Source: Coriobacteriaceae bacterium
GTDB taxonomy: Bacteria; Actinomycetota; Coriobacteriia; Coriobacteriales; Eggerthellaceae
Direction of reading: 5' to 3'
Assembly: GCA_015062685.1 (NCBI GenBank)
Contig: SUUE01000011.1
Coordinates: 1-64,000, forward strand
Length of the DNA stretch: 64,000 nt
In this document: piece after piece, positions 29,979 to 37,293 of the stretch
Numbering within the stretch: the first letter of the stretch is position 1
How the letters are laid out: each line of letters opens with the position of its first letter
The notes under the pieces: model-generated
Database searches by the model: none
What the model was told of the DNA's origin: nothing
What the model saw: the letters and a program-made list of their open reading frames with translations, nothing else
Made by a program: the position numbers and the translations under genes

Positions 29979-30052
29979 TGGAGCGGGTGACGGGAATCGA
30001 ACCCGCGTCAGGAGCTTGGAAGGCTCCGGTTCTACCATTGAACTACACCCGC
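29979..30052 (-). tRNA. tRNA-Gly (anticodon TCC)
   Basis: A 74-nt cloverleaf: acceptor GCGGGTG paired with CACCCGC, D-arm with AGTTCAATGGTAGAAC, anticodon loop CTTCCAA (TCC), T-loop GGTTCGATTCCC, encoded CCA. It reads GGA and GGG codons (glycine). Confidence 0.97.
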
Positions 30053-30132
30053 ATGCGCGAGGGGTATTGTACCCCAAATCGTGCCTTCCGCCCACGGAAG
30101 CGTGGCCTCCTTTGCGGAAACACAAGCTAGAA

Positions 30133-30209
<77 letters not shown>

Positions 30210-30276
30210 ACGGATTCAGCAGGTGGCATTATAGCACGGAGGCACGGGGTGCTCAGACGATTGGATGGGGGTTACG

Positions 30277-30918
30277 ATGGCTGACGTTAAAACGGTCATC
30301 CTCGCGACAAACAATGCTCATAAAGTGTCCGAAATCTCGAACGCCCTGGATTTCCCCGGCTGGGAATTCAAGACGCTGCGCGAGATGGGCATCGAATCGG
30401 ACCCGGACGAAGACGCCGACACGTTCCTCGGCAACGCTCGCATAAAGGCGCTCGCCGCGCACAGGGCATCGGGCGGGCTCGCCGCGCTCGCCGACGATTC
30501 CGGACTCGTCGTGGACGCGCTCGACGGCGCCCCGGGCGTGTACTCGTCGCGCTTCGCTGGCGAGGACGCAACCGACGAGGACAACAATAACAAGCTCCTG
30601 GCCGACCTCGAAGGCGTGCCCGACGAGGAGCGCACCGCGCGCTTCGTGTGCACGCTCTACTTCATCGACGAGGACGAGCGCGAAGTTGTGGCGCAAGGCA
30701 AGGTGGAGGGCCGCATCGGCCACGAGCCCCAGGGCGAAGGCGGGTTCGGCTACGATCCCCTGTTCTGGCCTGATGTCTTCGATGGCGAATGCACGCTGGC
30801 AGAGGTGCCGCAGGAGCGCAAGAACGAGGTGTCCCATCGCGGCAATGCGCTGCGAACCATGCGCTTCAAGATCGAAGTGGCCGAAGCTAGGAAAGAAGGC
30901 GGCCTGCACCAGCGCTAA
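30277..30918 (+). CDS. rdgB: XTP/dITP diphosphatase RdgB (HAM1 family)
   Basis: A 213-residue house-cleaning pyrophosphatase that hydrolyses dITP, XTP and ITP, preventing their use in nucleic acids. It has VILATNNAHKVSEI at the N-terminus, FLGNARIKA, the catalytic ADDSGLVVDALDGAPGVYSSRFAG block, GEGGFGYDPLFWP, and KNEVSHRGNALR near the end. All are hallmark motifs. The start at 30277 (MADVKTVI) follows a GGGGGTTA ribosome-site-like stretch; an ATG-type start four codons earlier is less likely. It is followed by ybaK, whose frame begins within or just after its stop. Confidence 0.96.
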   Translation: MADVKTVILATNNAHKVSEISNALDFPGWEFKTLREMGIESDPDEDADTFLGNARIKALAAHRASGGLAALADDSGLVVDALDGAPGVYSSRFAGEDATDEDNNNKLLADLEGVPDEERTARFVCTLYFIDEDEREVVAQGKVEGRIGHEPQGEGGFGYDPLFWPDVFDGECTLAEVPQERKNEVSHRGNALRTMRFKIEVAEARKEGGLHQR

Positions 30919-30938
30919 TGCGCTGCGAGGGCACAGGC

Positions 30939-31427
30939 ATGGCCAAGCGCAAGGATACAGACCGCAAGACGAACGCGCTGCGCGAGATCGAGGCGGCGGG
31001 CATCGAGCACAACGCCATCACGTTCGAGTGCCCCGAAGCGCTTTCGGGCGTAGATGTTGCCGCGAAGCTGGGGCAAGACCCCGACCGCGTGTTCAAGACG
31101 CTCGTGACGCAGGCGAAATCGGGGGAGCACTACGTGTTCATGGTGCCCGTCGCCTGCGAGCTCGACCTGAAGAAGGCGGCTGCCGCGGTGAGCGAGAAAT
31201 CCGTCTCCATGATCAAGGCGCGCGATCTCTTGCCCTTGACGGGCTACGTGCACGGCGGGTGCTCGCCCGTGGGCATGAAAACGCCGTTCCGCACGACGAT
31301 TGACGAGACGGCGCTGCTCTACGACACCATCATGTTCTCCGGCGGCCGCATAGGCTGCCAAGTGGAGATGTCCCCCAACGACCTAGACGGGCTCATAGGC
31401 CTGTCTTTCGCCGACATCACGGCATAA
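30939..31427 (+). CDS. ybaK: Cys-tRNA(Pro)/Cys-tRNA(Cys) deacylase YbaK/EbsC
   Basis: A 162-residue trans-editing enzyme that removes misacylated Cys from tRNA-Pro. It shows the family segments TNALREIEAAGIEH, KLGQDPDRVFKTLV, VPVACELDLKKAA with the conserved Lys, GGCSPVGMKTPFRTTID and SGGRIGCQVEMSP. The start at 30939 (MAKRKDTDRKTNA) has GAGG upstream and matches the family. An alternative ATG at 30918 overlaps the rdgB stop as TAATG, so coupling is possible either way. A tRNA-Pro gene lies 700 bp upstream; this is likely coincidence. Confidence 0.93.
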   Translation: MAKRKDTDRKTNALREIEAAGIEHNAITFECPEALSGVDVAAKLGQDPDRVFKTLVTQAKSGEHYVFMVPVACELDLKKAAAAVSEKSVSMIKARDLLPLTGYVHGGCSPVGMKTPFRTTIDETALLYDTIMFSGGRIGCQVEMSPNDLDGLIGLSFADITA

Positions 31428-31454
31428 AAGGACAGCTGAAACTCGACGTGGGCG

Positions 31455-31659
31455 CAAAAGTCAGCGAGGGCCCCTGTGGTGCCCGAGATTGGCTTGAAAG
31501 ACAAGCGCATTGGCCTTCTGGCCATGCGCGCAGGCTTGAAAGCCAAGATCGGGTGCCACGGGGGCCCGCAGCGTCGAGCGATTGCGGCGGCCGTCAGGCC
31601 GACGCAACAACGGGGCCCGCAGCGTCGAGAAGTTCCGCCTGCCGTAAGGCAGGCGGAAC
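31455..31659. repeat. Structured repeat family B, copy 2 with two tail hairpins
   Basis: A palindromic block (about 31470-31560) is homologous to the element near tRNA-Gly and keeps the same pairing despite several changes in both arms. Two tail units follow, each starting CCGCAGCGTCGAG and each followed by a hairpin with an unrelated stem: 31581-31592/31597-31608 (loop GTCA) and 31632-31643/31648-31659 (perfect 12 bp, loop GTAA). The last hairpin ends 3 bp from the L,D-transpeptidase stop codon and probably serves as its terminator. Confidence 0.78.
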
Positions 31660-31662
31660 AAA

Positions 31663-33387
31663 TTACCAATGCACAATTACCACGTCGCCAATTTGGCACA
31701 TGCCGTAGAGCTCCTGCGCGGCGTCGTAGGGCAGGTTCACGCAACCATGGCTGCCGTAGCCTTCGGCGTACATGTTCCCGCCGAACGAGGGCTGCCAGGT
31801 GGCGTCATGAAGGCCGATACCGCTACCCTCGAAGGCCATCCAGTAATTGACCATGGTTTCGTAGATCTTCTTGCCATGCTCGTAGCCGATGAGCTTCGAC
31901 GGAGCCTCTTTGTTGTTGATGAACCAGACGCCCAGCTTGGTATCGTGCTCGCCATCGGGCGCGCCCGAAATGCAGGGGGATTCCCAGACTATCGAGCCGT
32001 CGTCGCCGTAGAAACGCACGTACTGCTCGGAGAGGTCGACGTCGATGTAACGGTTGCCCCAATCGCGCTCTCCCTTGCCCGTGTAGACTTCCGCTTCGGT
32101 GTAGCAGGGCACGTCGATAGTCGTCACCTGACCCGTTTTCACGGCCTCGAGCAACGTCTCCTTCAAGGCGTCGTTATCGATTTCCCAGCCGTACACACCG
32201 CCGCTCACGGTGACCTGCTTGCCATCGGCGCGCGTGTACTTCCTCTCGGTGCCGACGGTGTTGTAGCCGTCGGCCAGCTCGGCGATCCATGCGTCGAGCC
32301 CTTCCTCGTTGAACTTGACCTCGTAGTTCTCGTCGATGGTCACGAAGCCGGACAGCGACTTGCCGTTCACCTCGCCCACCTGCTTGCCACCCATGTTCAG
32401 CTTGACGTCGGCAGACACGAGCCCGGTGGCCACCTTCGCAGATTCGACGAGCTTCTCGTCAGTGGAAAACACCTTGGGCTGGACGAGCTCATCCTTGGTG
32501 AGCTCGAGCTTCGTCTGCAACGAGCCGACGGCGCTATCGAGACGCGCGACAGCCGCGTTTGCGTCGATCATGGTCCCGATTTCCTCGGGCTTCACCTGGA
32601 AGGACTTGGTGGTCTCGTTATAGGCGATCGTTGCGTCCGTGGGGGGCTTCGCAGTCTCGTTGAACTGGGCGACCTTCTCGTTGAAGTCGGCGTTGAGGGC
32701 GCTCTCGTTGTACCTGACGGTGATGAGGCCGGTCTCGTCATGCGAGCCCTCGAGGATGAGCTTCGGCCAGAGCCAGGGATTCAAGTCCTCGTGCATCGCG
32801 GAAATGATCGCGTTCGAGTCGATGGTCATGCCCACCTGGGGGCCAGTTGTGCGGTACGAGAAATTACCGCAAACGACGTCGATCCTGTAATCGGACACGG
32901 CATCCTCGAGCACCTTCACGACTTCCTCGTTGCTCTTGAGCGATACGTCCTGACCGGCAACCGCCGTGTTGGGGAGGAAGCGGCCCATGAACACGACCGC
33001 ACCTGCAATGTATGCGACGAGCAAGACGCCGATGATCACGCCGAACGTGATCCCGACCGCCTTCAGGGCGCGGCGACGCTTCTTGGAAGGCTCCTCGAAC
33101 CCGGCGGCGACGAACGCACTGGGGTCGACCACCGCGTCATCCACGGGGTAACCCCGCTCGTCCACGTAGATGACCTCGGTCTGATCCGCAGTCTCCGCGG
33201 CTTCCGCAGCCTCAGCAGCTTCCACAGCCTCTTCCGCGGCCTCGGCAGCAGGCTCCTCCTGCTGCGTTTGCTCGTTTGCCTGCTGCTCTGTTTCGTTGTT
33301 GCCATCCGAAGCGTGTTCGGGCTGCTGCTCTTCGGAGCCGGCGGCCGAACCCTTCGCATGTTTCCCCTGCTTTTTGAAAAATGCCAT
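31663..33387 (-). CDS. Membrane-anchored L,D-transpeptidase (YkuD) with peptidoglycan-binding region
   Basis: A 574-residue protein. The order is: a basic then acidic, Glu/Ala-rich cytoplasmic N-terminus (~100 residues); one membrane helix (~residues 108-133); a large extracellular region with two repeats of the PG_binding_4/VanW-adjacent style; and a C-terminal YkuD catalytic domain. The active site is GLHDATW...GYGSHGCVNLP, with catalytic His and Cys intact. Such enzymes form 3-3 cross-links in peptidoglycan or attach proteins to it. It is monocistronic and flanked by repeat elements. The start has no strong ribosome site (GGGAAAGAGGA lies ~14 nt upstream). Confidence 0.9.
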   Translation of the reverse strand: MAFFKKQGKHAKGSAAGSEEQQPEHASDGNNETEQQANEQTQQEEPAAEAAEEAVEAAEAAEAAETADQTEVIYVDERGYPVDDAVVDPSAFVAAGFEEPSKKRRRALKAVGITFGVIIGVLLVAYIAGAVVFMGRFLPNTAVAGQDVSLKSNEEVVKVLEDAVSDYRIDVVCGNFSYRTTGPQVGMTIDSNAIISAMHEDLNPWLWPKLILEGSHDETGLITVRYNESALNADFNEKVAQFNETAKPPTDATIAYNETTKSFQVKPEEIGTMIDANAAVARLDSAVGSLQTKLELTKDELVQPKVFSTDEKLVESAKVATGLVSADVKLNMGGKQVGEVNGKSLSGFVTIDENYEVKFNEEGLDAWIAELADGYNTVGTERKYTRADGKQVTVSGGVYGWEIDNDALKETLLEAVKTGQVTTIDVPCYTEAEVYTGKGERDWGNRYIDVDLSEQYVRFYGDDGSIVWESPCISGAPDGEHDTKLGVWFINNKEAPSKLIGYEHGKKIYETMVNYWMAFEGSGIGLHDATWQPSFGGNMYAEGYGSHGCVNLPYDAAQELYGMCQIGDVVIVHW

Positions 33388-33552
33388 AGTGATTGCGCTC
33401 GCGATCCTCTTTCCCCAATGTAGCGAAATATTGTAACAACGCTACTCATGGTTTGCGAGCAAACAGGGACATGGGTTTCGAATTGTGAAACGAATCAACA
33501 CATAACCCTCATCAGGCACTCTTCCACTCAAAAGCGACCTACTACACGTGGT

Positions 33553-33870
33553 ATGATTTCAGACCAAACACCGACAGAAGGACGCACGAGCTTGACCGCA
33601 TATCTCGCACATTACAAATCGCCAGTCGCAGCCGACGTGCGCGGATCGGGCGTGTTCGAATTCGAGAGCGACGCACGCGCGGGCTCAAAGGAAAACCAGC
33701 ACGACGCGCGCATGCGCATGCTCGAGCTGTTCGGCAAGGACGCGGCATCGTGGATCATCGAGAAGGTGGAGCGCAAGACCGCCAAGAGCGAGACCCTCGA
33801 CGGGCAGCTGTCCCTCGATTTCCGCCCTGTCAAGAAGAGGCGCAAGCGCCGCACGAAGGAGTACTGGTAA
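33553..33870 (+). CDS. Small protein of unknown function upstream of smpB
   Basis: A 105-residue ORF. Its stop overlaps the smpB ATG (TAATG), which implies translational coupling. The middle (GSGVFEFESDARAGSKEN) is acidic, a helix follows (ARMRMLELFGKDAASWIIEKVER), and the end is strongly basic (RPVKKRRKRRTKEYW). It has no signal or membrane helix. An alternative start is TTG at 33592, which has GAAGGA 9 nt before it, whereas the ATG at 33553 has no ribosome site. I do not recognise the family. The basic tail and smpB coupling suggest RNA or ribosome contact (inference). Confidence 0.65.
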   Translation: MISDQTPTEGRTSLTAYLAHYKSPVAADVRGSGVFEFESDARAGSKENQHDARMRMLELFGKDAASWIIEKVERKTAKSETLDGQLSLDFRPVKKRRKRRTKEYW

Positions 33871-34343
33871 TGGAAGGCCGCAAGAGAACGCCGATTGCGA
33901 AGAACCGGCGCGCTTTCCACGAGTACGAGATACTTGAGACGTACGAGGCGGGCATCGAGCTCACCGGCACGGAAGTTCGCTCGCTGCGCGAGAACAACTG
34001 CCAGCTCACCGATTGCTTCGCGCTCATAAGGGGTGGCGAGGTGTGGCTGCACAACGTGCACATCGTCCCGTATTCCAACGGCAACATTGCCAACGTCGAT
34101 CCTGACCGCAAGAGGAAGCTCCTCCTCCACAGGCGCGAGATCAGGGTGCTCGAGCAAAAGACGCGCGAGAAGGGGCTCACGCTCGTGCCCGTATCGATGT
34201 ATTTTAAGGAGAACTCCCTCGTAAAGGTGGAAATCGCCCTTGCGAAAGGCAAGAAGATTTACGATAAGCGCCAAACGATTGCAAAACGCGACGCGCAACG
34301 CGATATCGACCGCGCCCTCAAAGAGCGCAACCGCATGTCGTAG
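33870..34343 (+). CDS. smpB: SsrA-binding protein SmpB
   Basis: A 157-residue OB-fold protein that binds tmRNA and brings it to stalled ribosomes. Hallmarks are NRRAFHEYEILETYEAGIELTG, GTEVRSLRENNCQL, HIVPYSNGNIANVDPDRKRKLLLH, and the C-terminal basic helix KGKKIYDKRQTIAKRDAQRD that reads the empty mRNA channel. Its ATG overlaps the stop of the small upstream ORF. The tmRNA gene lies 4.1 kb away on the opposite strand, and rnr, encoding the nuclease that degrades non-stop mRNA, lies 0.8 kb downstream. Confidence 0.97.
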   Translation: MEGRKRTPIAKNRRAFHEYEILETYEAGIELTGTEVRSLRENNCQLTDCFALIRGGEVWLHNVHIVPYSNGNIANVDPDRKRKLLLHRREIRVLEQKTREKGLTLVPVSMYFKENSLVKVEIALAKGKKIYDKRQTIAKRDAQRDIDRALKERNRMS

Positions 34344-34361
34344 CCCGAAAGGAACGCTACC

Positions 34362-35084
34362 ATGGCAGAAGAGTACGAAGAAGTAGAGCTCGAGTATTCC
34401 GAAGAGGACATTCTTTACTACATCGAGGACGAAGACGGCAACCAGATTGGCTTCGCCATCGAGGAAGACGGGCAGGAAGTCGAGTACTACTACGAGGGGT
34501 TCGACGGCAGCGAATTCGAAACGGTCGAGGTGATCGAGGCAACCGAAGAGCCCGAAGGCGAAACCGTCGAGATGGAGATAGACGAGGACGCGATCCTGTA
34601 CTACCTCGTAGACGAGGACGATAACGAGATAGGCTTCGTAATCGAAGAAGACGGACACGAAGTCGAGTGCTACTACGAGGAGGAGCCCGAGGCGCCTGCT
34701 CCCGCGAAGGCGCCCGCCAAGGAAGCCCCTGTCGAGCAAAAGGACCCGGGGTACCTGTCGAAGATGGCGAGCATCGCCGGATACCACGGCAACAAGGCCC
34801 GAAAGAAAGCCGAAGTCGAGCTGGGCAAGGTGCGCGGCGCGACCGAGAAGCATGTGGACAAGGCCACTGCCGCCGTCGAGGCGAGCAGCGAGAAGGTCAA
34901 GGCGAAGAGCTCTGCAAGCAAATCGGGCATCACCCGCGAGGATGTGAGCCAGGCAACCGAGGACCTCAACGCCATCGCCAAGGAGGGCGCGGCCACCATG
35001 AAGGAGCTCAAGGGCACCTACGACGAGCTCATGGACTCGTTCGGTTTCCTCGTTCCCAAGAAGATCAAGCGCCGCCTGCCGTAG
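34362..35084 (+). CDS. Acidic tandem-repeat protein of unknown function downstream of smpB
   Basis: A 240-residue protein with a very acidic N-terminal half. It contains two copies of a ~30-residue repeat (residues 17-46 and 78-107) of the form ILYYxxDEDxNxIGFxIEEDGxEVExYYE. A Pro/Ala linker follows. The C-terminal ~110 residues are Lys/Ala-rich and helical, possibly coiled-coil, ending KKIKRRLP. It starts 18 bp after the smpB stop with a GAAAGGA ribosome site, so it belongs to the smpB unit. No known family is recognised and there is no signal peptide. The charge split (acidic head, basic tail) is striking. Confidence 0.75.
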   Translation: MAEEYEEVELEYSEEDILYYIEDEDGNQIGFAIEEDGQEVEYYYEGFDGSEFETVEVIEATEEPEGETVEMEIDEDAILYYLVDEDDNEIGFVIEEDGHEVECYYEEEPEAPAPAKAPAKEAPVEQKDPGYLSKMASIAGYHGNKARKKAEVELGKVRGATEKHVDKATAAVEASSEKVKAKSSASKSGITREDVSQATEDLNAIAKEGAATMKELKGTYDELMDSFGFLVPKKIKRRLP

Positions 35085-35093
35085 TGGGCCCGC

Positions 35094-35116
35094 GCTGCGC
35101 CCCATTTGCGGGGCAG
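35094..35116. terminator. Weak hairpin between convergent genes
   Basis: GCTGCGCCCC and GGGGCAGC pair around a 6-nt loop in the 37-bp gap between the acidic-protein gene and rnr. There is no T-run; it is a possible bidirectional terminator. Confidence 0.35.
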
Positions 35117-35121
35117 CATGC

Positions 35122-37287
35122 TTATGCCAGCTTGAATCGCAACCGCGAAGTGCGCCTATCGGCTTCCACGAGCCGCACGGCGACGCGCTTGCCCAAGCGG
35201 TACTGCTTGCCCGTATCAGAACCAGTGAGCGTATGACGCACGGAATCGAGCACGAAGTACTCGCGCCCCAGATCCGCAATATCCACCATGCCCTCCGCCG
35301 TATTGTCCAGGCGAACGAACATGCCGTATGGAGCGACGCCGGCTACCACCGCTGAGAACGTCTGGCCGAGGCTGAGCTCCATGAGCTCGACGATCTTCGC
35401 CTCCTGCGAATCGCGGGCCGCGCGCTCGGCCGCGCGCTCCATCTCGGAGCAATGCTCGGCGATCCAGGGAATGCTCGATGTCTCCTGGTCGAACTTCTCG
35501 GGCCTCTTCCCCAACGCCGCCTTGAGCATGCGATGCACGACGAGGTCTGGGTAGCGTCTGATGGGCGAAGTGAAATGGCAGTACGCCTCGCTCGCCAGCG
35601 CGAAATGCACATCGAGCTCAGGCTCGTAGACCGCCCTCTTCATCGACCTCAACACGAGCGTCGTCACGAGCGTTCCCTCGTTCCTGCCCTCGCAAAGGGA
35701 AAGCACCTTCGCTATCTCGTGTGGGTTGCCGGCGACGAACCGATCGACCGAGATGCCCTTGAACCAGGGGAACTCCTGCAGCACGGGAACGAGCCCCTCG
35801 AGGCTCTCGCGCGACGGCTTCTCGTGCACGCGGAATATGCCGGGGAAGCCCGCATCGCGCAGGAAACGCGCGACGGCCTCGTTGGCCGCGATCATGGCCT
35901 CCTCGATGAGCTGCGTCGCATCGGTACGCGAACGCAAGACGATGTCGACGGGCACTCCCTCGCCATCGAGTTTGACCTTCGCCTCCACCGTATCGAAATC
36001 AAGCCCTCCAGCAGCCTCGCGCAGCCTCATCCGCTGCTTCGCAATGCCCGAGAGCCTTTGCACGCGCCAAGCAATCTCACTTGCAAGCGCGGCGTGCTCA
36101 GCCACTTCCTCACCCTCAATAAGCCGCTGCGCCTGCCCATAGGTAAGCCGTGCATTGGAACGGATGAGCGCGGGATATATATCGACATCAACGACTTCAC
36201 CCGCATCGTTCACGAGCATGTCCACCGTCATCGTCCGCCGCACCTCGTTGGGCTTGAGCGAGCAGATATCGTTGGAAAGCTCTTCGGGCAGCATGGGAAT
36301 CACGCGATCGACGAGGTAAACGCTCGTGGCCCTACGGCGCGCATCGAGGTCCACCGAAGACCCCCAGGGCACATAATGCGCCACATCCGCAATATGCACC
36401 CCCACGCGCCAATACTTCTCCTCAACCCCCTCAGCCGAGTCAGCGCAGGAATCGGATCCGCCGTCGGCCAAGCGGAGCGAGGCCAAGCCAAAGGAGGAGC
36501 GAGACCCACTTGCCTGCCCGCCCTCGGCAGGCAAGTTAGCTCGCGACGACGACGCGTCGAGCGCAGCTTGGCCGACGGCGGATCCGATGCCGGCCGGCAC
36601 CAACACAGCCTCAATCGACACCGCATCATCGAAATCGCGCGCATCATCCGGGTCAATCGTAAACACGAAGCGGTCGCGCAAATCGCGGTAGCCGCTCGAC
36701 AGCGCCGCGTCTTCATCAACGCGCGCATCCGCCGCCTGCGCAAGCGCCGCTTCCGAGAACGCCGTCTCGAATTTGTAGCGCGCGACGATCAAGTCGATGG
36801 GCACGCGCTCGTCGTCCGCATCCCCGAGCACCTCGACGACGCGACCGGTGGCCGCCTCCTTGTTCGATGGATACGTGACCATCTCGACGCGCACGATGGA
36901 TCCGTCGGGTATGTCGGAATTTTCCGCGAGCATGGTGAAGATGTCGTAGGGTATGCGTGGGTCTTCGGGCACCACCACCCCGAAAGGCTCGGCATGCTCA
37001 AACCGGCCCACTATTGAGGCGTGTGCATGCTCTATAACGCGCTTTACGCGAGCCTCGCGCTTCTTGGTGGATTTCGCCGCCCGGGCGAGCGCCTTACGCG
37101 AGCGTTCCTGACGTGCAGGGGAAATTTCCACGAGGTCGCCGTCAAAAGCGCCGTTCATCCTGTCCGCAGGGATGTAGAACTCGCCCTCGGCGGTCTCAAC
37201 GAAGCCGTAACCGCCGGGAGAGACCTGAAGCGATCCACGAGGATACGAGCGCGGGGCGCCGCGCGTGCCTGAACGAGAGCGGCCCAT
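35122..37287 (-). CDS. rnr: Ribonuclease R with in-frame palindromic insertion
   Basis: A 721-residue RNase II-family 3'-5' exonuclease. It has N-terminal cold-shock-like domains, an RNB catalytic domain, and a C-terminal S1 domain (LGQTFSAVVAGVAPYGMFVRL). The catalytic segment DPDDARDFDDAVSIE supplies the Mg-binding aspartates. About 65 extra residues separate it from the next conserved segment, YWRVGVHIADVAHYVP, where homologues have about 10-15. Much of this insert is encoded by an inverted-repeat element (36451-36588). The frame is intact, so activity is probably retained. The start MGRSRSGTRG at 37287 lies 7 bp after the ctpA-like stop. Confidence 0.94.
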   Translation of the reverse strand: MGRSRSGTRGAPRSYPRGSLQVSPGGYGFVETAEGEFYIPADRMNGAFDGDLVEISPARQERSRKALARAAKSTKKREARVKRVIEHAHASIVGRFEHAEPFGVVVPEDPRIPYDIFTMLAENSDIPDGSIVRVEMVTYPSNKEAATGRVVEVLGDADDERVPIDLIVARYKFETAFSEAALAQAADARVDEDAALSSGYRDLRDRFVFTIDPDDARDFDDAVSIEAVLVPAGIGSAVGQAALDASSSRANLPAEGGQASGSRSSFGLASLRLADGGSDSCADSAEGVEEKYWRVGVHIADVAHYVPWGSSVDLDARRRATSVYLVDRVIPMLPEELSNDICSLKPNEVRRTMTVDMLVNDAGEVVDVDIYPALIRSNARLTYGQAQRLIEGEEVAEHAALASEIAWRVQRLSGIAKQRMRLREAAGGLDFDTVEAKVKLDGEGVPVDIVLRSRTDATQLIEEAMIAANEAVARFLRDAGFPGIFRVHEKPSRESLEGLVPVLQEFPWFKGISVDRFVAGNPHEIAKVLSLCEGRNEGTLVTTLVLRSMKRAVYEPELDVHFALASEAYCHFTSPIRRYPDLVVHRMLKAALGKRPEKFDQETSSIPWIAEHCSEMERAAERAARDSQEAKIVELMELSLGQTFSAVVAGVAPYGMFVRLDNTAEGMVDIADLGREYFVLDSVRHTLTGSDTGKQYRLGKRVAVRLVEADRRTSRLRFKLA
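36451..36588. repeat. Palindromic element inserted in frame within rnr
   Basis: Perfect 23-bp outer arms (36451-36473 and 36566-36588) enclose a second perfect 11-bp hairpin (36508-36536). The total length is 138 bp, exactly 46 codons. Next to the left arm is AGCGGAGCGAGG, nearly the same as the AGCGGGAGCGAGG at the core edge of the intergenic elements at 3390 and 58966. This suggests membership of the same family. The encoded peptide is Ala/Gly/Ser-rich and likely a surface loop. Confidence 0.85.
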
Positions 37288-37293
37288 GATGGC

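Noticed and set aside
31448-31708. Short ORFs on both strands over repeat family B
   Set aside because: The translated similarity between the two copies (KRIGLLAMRA) follows from the shared hairpin; frames run into repeats and tRNA genes and lack ribosome sites.
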